Shown here one piece after another: positions 38,101 through 50,000 of a stretch of 64,000 nucleotides of DNA; within the stretch, counting starts at the first letter, position 1; each line of letters starts with the position of its first letter. The notes under the pieces were generated by a model. It was not told where the DNA came from and did not search any database. It saw nothing but the letters and a program-made list of their open reading frames with translations. This stretch comes from Climacteris rufus (lineage: Eukaryota > Chordata > Aves > Passeriformes > Climacteridae), in NCBI GenBank assembly GCA_013398175.1, contig VZRZ01004927.1:255418-319417 (forward strand). Reading direction: 5' to 3'. The position numbers were made by a program, and so were the translations under genes.

Positions 38101-41100
38101 CTCAGAGCATCATTGTGCTGCATTCTAATGCTGTAGGTGTGACCAGTGTGCTTTAGAACAGCTGGATAGCAACAGCACTTGAGTTTGTTGCAGAAGTATC
38201 AGTGCCTTCTCGGTGGCTTGAAAGATCAAGAATTCACACCTGAAATAGGAACCCCATTTGGATTAATTATGGTAGACAGTAACAGATTTTTCACCACAAC
38301 ACTCAGTTTGCAGCCTGATTGAGACAGGTCTGCCTGGTTACTCTTGCCCCATGGGGGAAGGCAAGAAAGCAAATTTTGCAGGATGTTGTGGTTTGGTCCT
38401 GTCCTGTGCAGTGCTGTCAGTTCTCACTGTGACATTCTGGAGAAGGAGTGCAGATGGTGTGATGCTTGCAAGAGCATGCTAAAGGAAGAAACAATCTCTT
38501 ATCATTGCCTTGTCTCAACATTTAGGTTAGAGATGAAAGTCATCAAGAGTTCGGGGGGAATGCCCCGGCTGTCCTACACTGGCCGAGATGACCGGCACTT
38601 TGTCCCCACTGGACTCTACATCGTACGGACCATGAACGGTAGGAAGAGAGAGTCCCCACTCTTACTCAACTTTTCTTTGTCTCTCCAAGTAAAAACTATT
38701 GACCAGGCTTGCTCACGTTGTAACTTGGTAAAAAATTAATGGCAATATTCCATTGGCTACAGATGAACTGTTTGCATGAATGAGCGTGCCTTGGGTTTGG
38801 ATAAAGTTTAGGGTATTTATATGATAGGTTTTTCTGCTGTGTGTTGATTAGCTATTGTGTGGGTAATTCCATTTATTTACATGACTGATTACCGTCTTTT
38901 TTAATGAGATGATAATTTTTCATCAAGATGTTTTCCAGAGTAATAGTACATGGAAATACCCTGTTTGGAACGTCAACTTTTAAAAGCAGAAAGAAGGGAT
39001 TTTTCTCAGTGAAAAGAGGACAGCCTGGGGAAGCAGGTTGTCTTGGGGGAAGAAAGGAAAAAGGAGTAATGGAAGGATCAGAGTTATTCTTATTGATTCC
39101 TCCTCCCTATTTGCACTGTATGTGTATTTCTACTGTGATTTTCTCCCTTTTTATTTTCTGTCTGATCCCTGTAACCCTTTTGCTAGATCCCTGGACAATG
39201 GCATACAGCAAAAACTTCAAGAAGAAATTCTTCTTCAACAAAATGACCAATGTAGCGACATACAACCTCCTTCCTGAAGCCATTGCACCCTTTCAGTGAG
39301 TATAAACCAGAGCTGAGGCTGTGGAAGGGTATCTGTCTGCAAGTGTGTGTGTGTGTGTGTGTGCTTGGGTATTGGGAAGGGAGCTCAGGGGTGCTGTGTC
39401 CTCGCAGTCGTTTGCTGTGCAAGCACAGCTGGTGGCCAGCAGGGTGTGCTGCAGGAGCTGGCACCTTCTCAGACTTTCAGCAAGCTGCTGATGTGGAATC
39501 ATGGATTTTGCAATTAATGGCGTTGAATAACAAACGTCTCACAACGTTGTTCTGCCGTCTGCAGCAGAGTACAAGTTACCGAACCTCCTGCACACAGGGA
39601 AGTAGAAATTGAGCCCAGCAGCTGTAGTTTGCTGCATCTCTGTATTTTAACACGTTTGGTTGAAGTTGCTAATTTAAAAGCAAATCCCAGTTCATGTAGC
39701 CCAGGCTCTGGAATAAGCTGTGGGAAGCTGGGAGCTTTTTTTAAAGCGAGAGTGAGAATGAAAAGCAGTGGCTCCTTGGGAAAGGATGGAGTGGCTTGTC
39801 ACTGCATAGTTATTAACACTGTAGCTGCTGAAAACCATCTGTATTTAATGAGTACTAGGCTAAAGCAATTACTTAAGTACAGCAAATCCTGAGTGACACC
39901 TCAGGGCTCCTGGGTAGAGATGTTCTGTGCACCCTGCCTTCAGGTAGTCTCAAGAGATGCCCTCTACCACCATCACCCAGGACTGTGCCTCTGAGCAAGA
40001 ACTTGATATGAAATAGGACTCCTGATTTTCTCACTCTGAATCTCCTTACCTGTCTTAGAGCAGTGCTTTCAAGAGTCTTTAAGCTTTCCTTAATGTGGTG
40101 AATGACAGAACAGGCTTAAAAAGAGAGGCACATGATACTTTTTTCCTCCATATGCCGGGATGGGGTTAGTTCTGCCTATATACTCTGAAATAAGCCAGCA
40201 TGAACCTGCAGGAATGGCTGAGGAGGTGGAGGGAGTGCTTGTGTGGGACTCCAGAAGGGATGTGTTGTGGTTAGTGAGTACTAGTGTGTCTATAATTAGC
40301 CACTGACATGTGCTCTTGTCTCTGTGCTTTGTTAGAACAGAAGCACTAAATAAGCTATGAATATTAAGTGTCAGTAATTGTACAAAACTAAAGGCTGCTG
40401 TGTTGGCAGTAATTAGCAGCTCTGATTTCATTATGGCTGGGACTATGTTGATGCAGTGAGGGAGAGCTGTGCTTGATGGATGGAGTGGGAGATGGCACTG
40501 TAGGACCAGAACACACAGCAGCCAAGCAGAACTCAGTTATTTCACACGAGGGGAAAGAGGGAATGATCCTAGCTGCTTTTGTACAGTGGGAAGTGCTGTT
40601 TGTTTGCAAATCTCCATAGGATGGTTATTACTGATTATAGTAAGTATGTGGTGAGTGATTTGGTTGCTGCTCCTGGCAAACTTTCTAAATTCTTCATTAA
40701 GGCCTTTCCATTGCCTGCAATGACAGTTTCATCCTCTGAAAAACTGGGGGGGAAGGTGGGTTTATTCACTAGTGACCTGACGCCTTCCAGCAAATACTGA
40801 ACTGAATTTGAGTGAAGCTAGAATTAAGAAATTTGTTTCCATGGAAATCTCATAAGCCTGGCAGTTGTTGTATGTTGAGGGCTGTAGAGTTCATAAGGTG
40901 AATGAATGGATGCACTGGTCTTTTCTAAGGCACCTGTTCGAGTGTCTCCATGTGGCTTCTGTTGCAAGGGCAGTTGTCTCTGGCTAGGCAGGAAGTGTTT
41001 TCCCCTCCCCTGCCAAACTAATCTTGCTCTCCTCTCTGCCCACAGTGTCTGCCACTACAGCCGCCTCTTCTGGGAATGGGGGGAAGGCGTCAAAGTGCAC

Positions 41101-41178
41101 GACTCTCAGAAAAGGCAAGATCCAGAGAAGCTATCAAAGGAGACTGTCCTGTCTTTCATCCAAGCACACTACCCCTAA
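17047..41178 (+). CDS. CMTR1: CMTR1, cap-specific mRNA (nucleoside-2'-O-)-methyltransferase 1, complete
   Basis: Known: CMTR1 (FTSJD2) is a nuclear SAM-dependent enzyme that methylates the 2'-O of the first transcribed nucleotide, making cap 1, which marks mRNA as self. Coding exons: 17047-17176, 20455-20597, 22884-23042, 23454-23546, 24276-24347, 25593-25687, 25792-25864, 26056-26254, 28685-28803, 29048-29144, 30363-30495, 31702-31881, 32279-32335, 33297-33354, 34008-34076, 34225-34356, 34854-34976, 35690-35781, 36411-36479, 37893-37940, 38526-38638, 39187-39295, 41046-41178. They sum to 2496 nt, 831 aa (human 835), all phases matching and all introns GT-AG. The order is NLS, G-patch, RrmJ-type methyltransferase, guanylyltransferase-like region, WW-like region. 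The catalytic triad is K235, D360, K400. The start ATG in MKRRT matches human, and nothing is broken. Confidence 0.98.
20455..23042 (+). other. CMTR1: CMTR1 Ser/Asp-rich linker and G-patch domain (exons 3-4)
   Basis: Exon 3 encodes a phosphorylatable SSSSTSGSDSESDEK stretch followed by [20 protein letters not shown]. Exon 4 continues AKMGFREGEGLGKYGQGRKD and KGRRGFGLTLKGF. The glycine spacing is that of a G-patch, roughly residues 83-129. Known: in CMTR1 this domain binds and stimulates the helicase DHX15. Confidence 0.94.
23620..24200 (-). repeat. old CR1 copy, minus orientation, filling CMTR1 intron 5
   Basis: It shows the reverse-strand CR1 landmarks: 'caaggccttggttcatcaagt', 'ttgtcctgtcactgtacatc', 'atgcagtacttcatatgtgat' and 'ccatgcttttgctgatacag'. 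It is heavily diverged. It covers most of the intron between exons 5 and 6. Confidence 0.75.
24542..25147. mobile_element. solo LTR of an avian endogenous retrovirus, CMTR1 intron 6
   Basis: It begins CTGTCTTGGTTTAACTCCAG and ends CCAAATCCAGCACAG, with short inverted termini (CTG...CAG). The 5-bp sequence AGATA flanks it directly on both sides (24537-24541 and 25148-25152), a target-site duplication. Inner landmarks such as 'ctcgtgggttgagataaaga' and 'gggcagtatgagaagcagaa' are those of LTRs common in bird genomes. No gag, pol or env remnant is present. The 5-bp duplication fits class I or class III elements better than class II, but the family is not certain. Confidence 0.85.
25792..30495 (+). 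other. CMTR1: CMTR1 RrmJ/FtsJ-type 2'-O-methyltransferase core (exons 8-12)
   Basis: The SAM-binding motif FADVCAGPGGFSEY is in exon 9 (residues 269-282). Catalytic residues by alignment to human K239, D364 and K404 are K235 (AAMKMANM, exon 8), D360 (HFLMADG, end of exon 10) and K400 (GGHFVCKTFD, exon 12). The KGFGMTLKGPNDFK and EPYYGEGGIDGDGDI stretches near the SAM and cap pockets match human almost residue for residue. The domain is intact, so an active enzyme is expected. Confidence 0.96.
26599..27025 (-). repeat. CR1 retroposon, minus orientation, CMTR1 intron 9
   Basis: It starts with the CR1 3' terminal 'agaatcatagaattgtttgg' and 'ttggaagggaccttaaaaat' and continues through 'ctagaccaggttgctcaaag' to 'tcttctctaggcttaacagc' and 'tgtcctcatgggagaggtgc'. 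It is a clear reverse-complement CR1 in a 2.4-kb intron that otherwise holds nothing recognised. Confidence 0.93.
30750..31427 (+). repeat. CR1 retroposon, plus orientation, CMTR1 intron 12
   Basis: It reads from the C-terminal end of the CR1 reverse-transcriptase frame, still partly open (RPHLECCIQLWG, LDLLEQVQRRNINMIRR, LSCEERLRKAF), through the 3' UTR ('gggttgcccagagaagctgt', 'ggattggaactaggtgatct') to 'caaaccattctgtgat'. At nearly 0.7 kb it is one of the longest recent-looking copies here. The open frame is element sequence, not a host gene. Confidence 0.93.
34225..39295 (+). other. CMTR1: CMTR1 guanylyltransferase-like and WW-like regions (exons 17-23)
   Basis: Exons 17-22 encode the non-catalytic guanylyltransferase-like region, including DYRCMVSGSEQKFLLGLG, WGGRQSDRWTKLDLKTELP and SYTGRDDRHFVPTGLYIV. 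Exon 23 carries the WW-like segment (DPWTMAYSKNFKKKFFFNK, residues 752 onward), which in human CMTR1 contacts the RNA polymerase II C-terminal domain. This part has diverged more from human than the methyltransferase core, and the frame is open throughout. Confidence 0.88.
39343..39362. repeat. (GT)10 microsatellite in CMTR1 intron 23
   Basis: Ten GT units lie about 48 nt downstream of the exon 23 donor (39295/39296). This is a simple repeat and may be polymorphic. Confidence 0.95.
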
Positions 41179-43921
41179 CCCTGCTCTCTTGAGGGTGCAG
41201 GGAGGGGCTGAGCCCAGCTTAGATTCTTCAAAGACTGATGAGACTGGGGAGGCTCCACAGCTTCTATCCTGGTATTCTCCAGAGCTGATTCCCTGGAGAT
41301 GATCGAACCAGAGGGTGGTATGCAGAAGGCACAGGATGAGGCTTTACCCTGGTAGTGTATATAAGAGTACAGCCCAGGTAGCACCTGCTGCTGGACTACC
41401 CAAGGTGACTCCTGAAGCCGAGGCCTAATGCCCTTTTGTCCTGACCTACTGCATGCATGAGGCCAAGGGGCTGGCAGCTTCCTTTGCTCCTGTTCAAACA
41501 TTCAGCAGGGTTTGTGGAGCTCTGTGTGTGCCAGAACTCTCCAGGCTTCTGCTTCTCTTGCAGTGTGGGAAGGAGCAGAGATGTTTTGATGGCAGAGCTG
41601 GGCAACAGCATATTCAGTCAGCCCTGTATTGTTGCTGGCAGCTGTCTCCTTGGCATTTTCAAAGTGGAGGGCGTTAACTCCTTGGTGAGCTGTGGGACAA
41701 AAGTTATATGTCCTTCTTGGTGTCTCCAACACTTCTGTTTATCAAGGCACTCAGCCACTGGCAATTCTTACGTGATGGTATCCTCTTGGACAAAGGGCCA
41801 GTGCAGGTGATGAGTAGAGTTGCCGGCACAGATGTGCTGTGCCTGGGCTTTTTCAGACCTCTAGAAGCTGCTGTGACAAGGATTTCCCCTCTCCTGGTTA
41901 GTGACTGATCCCAAGCCAGCAGCCTGGGGTTGGTTTGTGAAAATGTACCATGGTTGGTGTACGTGCTTCATGGTACTTCTGAGACCAAGGTGCTTTGATT
42001 CTGGGTACTCGGTGGTATTACCTAAACCTTCAGGGAGGAAAGTGGATGTGGGAGGGAAGACACAGGAAGGTTAGGATGCTGGAGTCTTTGGAAGAAATTA
42101 TGGGAATGTCTAACTTAGTTTAAAAGACCCATGGCTTCAGTAAAAAGGTATCTTGACTTAGACCATGTTGATTAATCAAAAGAAATCCTGGTCCCTGACT
42201 TTGCCCACTGGAAAGGTTAGCAGACTTTCCTTTTTAAATGTCAGAGTAGCTTTGAAATCCTCTGTGTCTCATTTGGGGCTGGAATGCATCTGGGGTGAAG
42301 GCACAGAGCCGGGAAACTCAGCACGGCATTTGTGTCAAGACTTCTCCATGCACTTCTGTGCTGGGCTCAAAGTTGGCTTCTGTTGCATGTTTTACCTTCA
42401 CTTCTGGCTTCCATGGCACTTTGCCAAGTCTTCCAGCATAAATCAGAAGATAACACATAGTTGAATGCTTTTGGACAAGCAGCAAGATTGCCCATTGCCC
42501 TCTCTCCCCCCCCCCCCCTTTTTTTTTACTTTTTCTTTCTTTTTGGCTTGTTTTTAAACACAGATTGGCAGTAGGGAGAGAACTGATTTAAGGGTTGTCT
42601 GAACTGTGCCTTAAGGAAAGCTATAGTTCTAGAATCTGTAGCAGTTGTTTAGATTGTTTCTTTTTCTCCACATCCATATGAATTATTTGAACAGGACTGT
42701 GCAGCGAAAGATAGAAATTTTCACTTAGACATAGGACTGTCAAAGCACTTGAAGGACTGCAGGCTGTTAATGCACCCTCTTGGCTGCTCTGTAGACCCTC
42801 TCTGCTCTCAAACATCAGTAAAACATGTGCGAAAGAAACGGTGGCCCTTCCCCCTAAACAAGAGGTGTGTCACTGGTAGCTTTGTCTTGGCAAAGGCACT
42901 TGCATGAGGGATACGGAGGAATCTCTCCCAGTGGGCAATAAAGTACCTCCAGCTTCGTGGTGTCCAGGCCTGTGTACAGTTGGCTTTTTAAACCAGCCAG
43001 TGACTGGGGTTTTGAAGACCTCTGTGGACTGCCTTGAGACTGTTCCAGTGTCAGCAAAGCAAGCTGCTCCCTCCACCAGGCTTCTTTGGCGAGTGTTGTG
43101 CCAGCGCAGGGCTCTGACTGCTGTGGGCTGGCAGACAGAAGAGTGAATAGAAGTACACTAGGGTGAGCGTAGGCCTTGGAGGGTACAAAAAACCTGGTCA
43201 GTCTGCAGGCTAGCTTTTGTGAATGGATACTTTGTTTACTCAGTTGTCTCTAGTTCCTCATTTTAATTTGCTTTTCTTTTTATTTTTGATGCACTGAACC
43301 TTGATTCCAAATCTCCCTTCACGAAGGCAAGCATGAGCCACCGTGCTACTTGCTTCCCTGCTGAGAAGTGTGTTGGGAAGGGGAGGTGTGGAAGGCCTTG
43401 CTGAAGGGAATGTTTATGTATGTTAATTGCACAATGTATTGTTAGGCTTTGTATCATTTTGTGTTGCCTTCTCTGCTTTCATGTTCTATTACCAATACAG
43501 CCCCTTTAGTTCACAGCAGTGCTTCTTTACTTTGCTTCCCACAAAATTCTGGCCAGCAGTGTGTGTCAGTGTGGCAACAGAGAAACGCCTTGCAGTGTTA
43601 CATTTTCAAGGCAGTCCCTTTTAAAGGCTTTCCTGGCAAGTTAAGAGAGGCCACTACAGGGGACAGTCTCTAGCACTCCTCTGCAGCATGCTAGGCTGCT
43701 GTTCCACTCAAAGGAAGTAGTTTCCAGACCACAACAGACCAGTAACCTGCTGCTGAGACCTCACTGACCAAGGTGTTAAGTGCCTCACCCAGTCTAGGCT
43801 TCCTGTAGGGCAGTATGTGCCAGTAGAGACACGGCAGAAGGAGAATAAAGTAGTGGCTGAGAAACAGGACAAAATGGGACAAAAAAAAAAAGGAGAACAG
43901 GAAATTAAAAGGTCAAATTAT
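41179..43921 (+). promoter_or_regulatory. CMTR1: CMTR1 3' UTR and the convergent 3' ends of CMTR1 and CCDC167
   Basis: No coding signal lies between the CMTR1 stop and the CCDC167 stop. Plus-strand AATAAA hexamers occur at 42937-42942 and 43844-43849. On the minus strand an AATAAA at 43927-43922 would end CCDC167. The two transcripts are tail to tail and could meet or overlap near 43.85-43.93 kb. Actual poly(A) use is unknown. Confidence 0.45.
42500..42545. repeat. polypyrimidine tract C13-T9 in the CMTR1 3' region
   Basis: C13 (42506-42518) is followed directly by T9 (42519-42527) within a longer C/T-only-like stretch. It is a simple low-complexity tract and could be length-variable or misassembled. 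Confidence 0.85.
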
Positions 43922-44649
43922 TTTATTTAAATCCCTACAGAAGCACTTCCATCTCTGGGAGTTGATGGTAAATGTCTTCTGCAACTCAATTCTCAAAGGC
44001 ACAAAATGGTTACCAAGCTCTGATGCACTGGAGAGGTAGGCAGGCAGACCTTATCACAGCCCAGATCTCAATTTGGATGCTTCCTGCTTGCAGAGATACC
44101 TACATTCCATCTGCTTTTGTGGAGGTAGGATTCCTTTTGGTCCTGTAAGTCATGGTGGAGGAGGAAGCATCTTTAGCTCAGCTCTGGGAACACAGAAGAT
44201 TGCAGTACCTAAAGATTACCCCTTGAATCAAGAGCTTGGTGTCTCTTCAGTTTGTGACTGTGTCACAGGAGCCCAGAAGGTGGGGTGTATTCCATCTGCG
44301 CTGGGCAGAAAGCACCTGTCTGCCATCACAAAGGTCCTCTTCAAAAGGAGAATGTATTGCTTTCCTGGATCAGGCTGGATGGTCTCGACTGTGTTTTGGG
44401 TAAGACGGCACCACCTTGAGCTCTGCTTGACCTGATTTCCAAGTGCAGGTCTGCTGCGATTTCTGGTTTGTCTCCTGTCCTCCTCAATTTGCAGAGAAAA
44501 GTCTTCCCTAGAACAAGGCTTGGAGATGATGATAAACAAGAACAGTAATTTGAAATGCTGATCCTCACCCTTGGGGGAGGCACAATGGTGAGAGGAAGAG
44601 CTCCTTCCAGGCGAATCATTTGGTCGGCAGGGGGAATTTGTGAGTGCAG
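43922..44649 (-). promoter_or_regulatory. CCDC167: CCDC167 3' UTR (probable)
   Basis: The segment from the stop codon to the minus-strand AATAAA at 43927-43922 contains no coding signal on either strand beyond chance frames, and would give a 3' UTR of about 0.7 kb. The end point is inferred only from the hexamer. Confidence 0.45.
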
Positions 44650-47600
44650 TCACATCGTCCAGCAGGCGTAAATAAGAGCAATCAGCAAGGCCACGGCCAC
44701 AGCAAGGGCAGCGTTCTTGCGGTTTTCCTTACGAAGCGCACTCAGTTCTTTCTCTGGGAAACAAACAGAAGCCTTGCCTGTAAAGGTTCTTCACGTTGCA
44801 GCTACATCTTTCAAAACTCTCTTAAAAGCACAAAGCTACCTTGGCCACAGGCAGCAGTTTTGGGAGCAGTATGCAAAGCTGCCAATTATAGGATGTGCTG
44901 AACAGGAAGTAAACTAGCAGGAACACTTTCATTTGCTCTCATCCTGACACTTGTGGTAGCTGTGCCTTGGAATATTTTAGTGCCAGACCAGTTCCTGTTT
45001 GCAAATGACATGACTGTAGGCCTCTACTTAGGACAGACTGTGTCATTAGAATAATTGCTTGTTCCCTAAGAGAATGAAAGAAACAGGAGGGCAGAGAGCT
45101 ATTTCTACTATCTTCTAGATGTAACAGCCTGCTAGCTTTTTCTAGTGCTAAAATTTAAATACAACTGTGGTCACCTTTGAACGCTGCAGAATCTGTGTTT
45201 CCTTATGCCTCAGAATGATCAGTGTGGAAAAGGTCTGAACTGGACACTGTAACTGTTGGGGTCTGAAGATTTTTAGAGACAGGTTGCTTTCCCTCACCCT
45301 GGTTTACATGAGAAGAACCACTGAAGCAGAGAGAGGAAGAAAGTGGCTACTTCAAGTATGGAGTCCTGCTGATCTCCATTTCTGTTTGGTTCCCTTTACC
45401 AAAGGTGAGAACCCCTCTCTTGCTAGTTGTGTTCCACAAAACTTTGCTAGTTGGTACAGGCAAGCAGCGAGGCCTACAGCCTTACACGCTGCGTGGCCAG
45501 ACAGCAGTGTTGGGCAGGGCAAGGCTGGGTGTGGACTGTCCCTAGGGACACTGCTTTTGTTGTGCAGTTCACCTGCAGTGACTGCGCAGGTTACTGCCTC
45601 TACAGTCTGCACAAGCAGCCTCCAGCAGTTCCCAAAGTGGTGCTAGTATCAAAGGAGACTTTTAGCAGTTCTTTCTGCCCCCGTTCTTCACGTAATACAA
45701 GCATTCTCATGCAGCCACAGAACAACCTGCTTGAATCTGCAAGGCCACAAAGGAGGTGAGAGGGTCTCACAACCTCATGCACAGCAGTGCCAACTTCAGC
45801 TGATGGAGCAATGCCGTCATCAGCAGCTCAGGTCATGGCCTCAAGTGCATCAGCTGGAATAAGGAAAGATTTAACCGGAGGCCACAGCAGTGATGTCACC
45901 ATCAGGTGAGGCTGTTGCTGTCTGTGCTGCTGTCAGCCTGCTCTGCTGATGCCAGCAGTGATGGCTGACTGCTGTCTGGTAAAAGGGTGGTGGCAGCAAT
46001 GTTCAGTCTTCTGCTGTCTCTAGTGGTAGGTCCTTAGGGAGCAGCTTTCAGTCTGTTTAAAGTAACTGTTAGTCTTCTGGAAACAGTCCTCTGACATGAG
46101 TTATAATTATAAATTTGCTGGCCATACCCCAGCTTTCAACCCTCCAGGCCTAAAAGAATGCTTGTGCTTGTGTGAGCTCTGGTGCTTGCACAGCTGCAGA
46201 GTACTGCCAAGCAGGTAACACACTGATCAGGAGCCTGAAGATGTGCAAAGCAGCATGCCAAGTGGAATGGAAGTGCTGTCAAGTGTGTTATCTCAGAGGG
46301 ACTTGCACCAAGGAAAGACCCTGGCTCTCTAGAACTGCAGGGAGCACATCAGTGTGAATCCCTTGTGTGCTGAGTGGCCCCAGAAATGGATGCAGTAAGA
46401 ACCTTCCCCAAGGAAGGTATGCTTCGCTACACTCTTCAGCACCTTGCCTAGCAAGCCTCTATTAGAAAAAAGAAAAAAAGTGTGGGGGAAGGGATGTTAA
46501 AAGCTACTCGAGCCAATCTATTAGCTATGATTATCTAAAGACTGGTAATTTGGGGTGTGTGAAAGGGGTATTTTTCCCTGTTCATTAGCTGATGCTTTTT
46601 TTCCCCCCTATGGTAGTACAGCTCAAGTAGGAGGATACAGACTCCCATTATAACATGCCAACTACATTTCCCTTAGTTTAGCTCCCTTTGGTTGAAGCTA
46701 AATTCAAAGGCAGAAGTCAGAGGTGGCAGGAGCTTGAAGACAAAGCTAAGCTGCAGCACTGATCCCATCCTGCCCAGAGGGACCATTTTTAATGAAGCTC
46801 TTACCATAGTTGTCAGCTTTGGTCATTAGTAAGTTTCTCTCTCTCTCCAGTGACTTTCTGTAATGAGAAGAGGAGTTCATTACCTGCAAGGCACAACACA
46901 GCCTATTTCTCTGCTTACATGATGGAAGAGAGACTGCCCCACTGCTGGGCATATCTGCTCACAGAATGAGCCCCTCACCCCTCACTGGAGAGGTGACAGT
47001 TTAGAAACAACCAGTTGTGCAAGAGAAGAGATGCAGCACTTCAGATTATATTTTCCTTCCCCAAAACTGCTTCCTAGTTCTTCTTTCAGGAGACTGTCAC
47101 TGTAGGCAAGCAACTAGAAAGGGCTCTGTGTGTCAGTCCCCTACTCCCCCCCAGGTGTGGCAGGAACTTCTGACACAGCTATGGGATAGGGCAGGGTTCC
47201 TACATGTTCTCTGGAGGATCCTGCCCCTCCACCACATCTGGCTTAGTGCTGGAACAGTAATTCTTACCGATGGAAGCTGGGATCCCTTTGTCAGAGGTGT
47301 CCAATTTACAGAAATTGGTGAACTCAAGGAAACAAGCTGAATCCAAGCCTGGTACCAACCAGTTAAACAAGTGTGATTAGACTGAAGACTCATGATAATA
47401 ACAGTGAAGACTAAGTCAGGCCAACCCAGCCCTTGTCTTGAACTGCACAAGATTATTAATTAATGTACAGTTTAAAACCCAAAATAAAATTCCTGAAAGC
47501 AGCAGTGTTTCCATTACGGCAGTGAGGACAGGGTCACTCCTTTCTGACTGTGCACATAAATAAACATGCACTAACAAATTATCTCCTGGTTCACAGAAGG

Positions 47601-49325
47601 CAGCAAGAGTAACAGAGTTTGTTGTTCCCCTTGAGGCAGAGCAAGAAAACCTGTAGGAGGAAAGAGATCCAAATCTCTGTGTACAGCTGGTTAAGTGTAA
47701 GGGATGGCAAGAAAGCAAGCTATGTCAAGAGCAGGAGAGGAAAGGGCTCTTAAAGAAAGCTTGGGGAAGGCAAGGTGGAGAGCAGCCAGGAGGAAGTGAG
47801 AAGACAGATTTACCAACATGACTGAGCTGCTACTCAGAAACTTGCCTTGTGAAGAGAGTCAAGGGAAGAAGCTTTGAGAATGAGACATGAAGAAACCATG
47901 ACAACTGAACTTCAAAGTGGGAAAGCGGAGCTCCTCTTTGTGTACTATGCACTGAATCAATAATTTTGATCACGGTACCTTCCCTCCAGGGCTTTTCAGA
48001 GGGTCTGGAATAGGGCAATGGAAGTTCTATTTCCATAAAAGCTGTAAAATTCAGAGAAGACCCCAGGAATTCCAATTCCTAATTCTTTGCTCTAGGGCTG
48101 ATATTTCAGAAATAAGCCATTATATATTCCATCCTGTCAAGTTATCACAGCTGTAGGTTTGGTTGTTGGCCACCTAACTACCAGATAAAGAATACAGACA
48201 GTAAGCAAGGAGAATTTAGGCCTAGAAAAGGATTGTCGAGATGAGGAGCTAAAGAGATGAGGGACAGGAAGAGACAGAACTCTGTCTAAATATGGATGGG
48301 GATATAAAATTCCAGTAAAGGAGGAGGGGAGAGTGCAAAGGAGAATTTTACGAAGAAGTTAAGGGGATGGAGACATCACTACTGCTAGGATCATTTCTAA
48401 TGGAGTTCTGTAAGACAGCAGTGTAGAGCAAACACCAGGATCATCAGGACTATGCCCTGGGCCTATGATTGAGCTTCCCAGCCTTTTTTCTAGGAGCAGA
48501 GCAGTAAGATGCTGGTAACTGAAAGAATGCCCTCAAGCAGAGAGATTTGAGAATCAGCTGGGAGATCTAAGAATTCTTGCTTCACACTCAAGAGAAGGAG
48601 GTTCTGCCTGTGTCTGCTACAAAATCCAGGCCAAAGCCCTTGCCTGAGTCCCAGCTCTAGAAGCCAACAGTTGCTGCTCTATAGTAGTGAGAGATTTCAG
48701 GGGAATTGTCCCTCTTACCTTTCCCAGGAAAAGCCAGTGTGTCAGTGCATCCCTACATCCAGACACAATATCAACACGGGCACAGGTATTTTCCCTCAGC
48801 TGCTTTTGCAGCTGCATCCCAGCCTGCTTTGGCCCTCAGCAGCAATTGCTGCACATCTCCCGAGTGAACTATGGCAACTTCAGCAAGGCTCAAGCAGCAG
48901 CGTGCAGCAAACCTTTGCCAGACTCACAGAGCTGGTTCCTAGCAGGCCAGGAGCCAGATCTGCAAATGAACTGGCAAGTTTTAGGCACTACTTGTCTGGT
49001 TGTGGTACAGGTGGGAATCAGACTATTAATAACATAAAGGTCTCTCTGTATATCACTGGACTTCTCACAGAGGCAAGTTCCCCAAGAAAGCTCCAAGGTG
49101 GGGGAAGAGAGCCTTGTCATGGGGAATCACACATTCCCATCCCTTCAAGAGCCCTTGCTTGGTCCTCCAGCAGGATGACATCTGGCTGAAGTGCACAGCC
49201 ACAGCTGTGAAAGGAGGTGGCCAGCAATACCTTCCTTCGGGGCTGAGCTTCTCCCTGCGCAGCTTAAGATCCACCTCTTCCATGCTCTGTCTGCAGCGTG
49301 CCAGCTTCTCCTCCAGTCCATCAAT
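44650..49325 (-). CDS. CCDC167: CCDC167, coiled-coil domain-containing protein 167, exons 2-4 (exon 1 in gap)
   Basis: Seen on the minus strand: exon 2 at 49325-49231 (IDGLEEKLARCRQSMEEVDL...EKLSPEG), exon 3 at 46857-46805 (RKSLERERNLLMTKADNY) and exon 4 at 44753-44650 (EKELSALRKENRKN, then a hydrophobic tail and stop). Exon phases 0/2/1 fit. The visible exons give 83 residues; a human-like 14-residue exon 1 would bring the total to 97, the human length. Structure: charged coiled coil of about 65 residues followed by one C-terminal membrane segment (AALAVAVALLIALIYACW), so probably a tail-anchored protein. Its biochemical role is not established. It is tail to tail with CMTR1. Confidence 0.95.
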
Positions 49326-49977
49326 CTGAAAAACACCACACCAGTCACCATCAGTTCTTCTCCCAGCTAACACAGATCCGTTCCTGCTCAGATGCAAAGG
49401 GTGGCACCTCAGCCACTCCACCTTCTTCCACTCCAAATCAAGGGAGGAACCCCTGATCTGTGCAGAGATCACAGCACAGAGAGCCCATTATCTCCCAGAT
49501 CAGCCTGTATTATATCCCAGACAACTCTGAAATTGTAATCCAAACACAGCCAAGCCAGCCCTGAAACTGCCAATTGTGTGGCTTGCCAGCACCTTTTTGG
49601 TAGGATCTGATCCTGTTCCAGCCTGTCCTAGTTTCTTTGCATGTGGGTCCACAAGCAAAGATGTGATCTAAGGCATCTTTGTGCAGTTAGAGGATAACAA
49701 GAGAGACACTGGCCTAGACCAGAGCCTGAGGGACAAGATCTTGATTTAGCACTGTGAATGGATGCAAAGTTCATGGGATGTGATTACAAAGCACCCTCAG
49801 CTGTCTGGTTGAGTGAAGAGGGGACAAAGGGAAAGAAACAGATACCTACTGTCTCTTTTACACAACTACAACAGCAATAGGAGTCTGCACAGTATGCTCA
49901 AGAGAGCATTGGCCACTACTGCTACACCTTCAACCTGCACCAAGTGTTGGCAGCAACAGGTTCCTGTGCAGAAGTAC

Positions 49978-50000
49978 TTAGGATACTTCAAGTATCCTAA
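49978..50000. repeat. 23-bp near-perfect palindrome
   Basis: The arms TTAGGATACTT and AAGTATCCTAA are exact reverse complements, 11 bp each, separated by one base. The flanking bases do not extend the symmetry. Its function is unknown. Confidence 0.9.

Noticed and set aside
44073..44435. 120-codon plus-strand frame
   Set aside because: It lies in the probable CCDC167 3' UTR and shows no domain or conserved pattern.
48671..49189. 172-codon plus-strand frame opposite CCDC167 exon 2 flank
   Set aside because: No recognisable family; it is antisense to a real gene region and fits chance.
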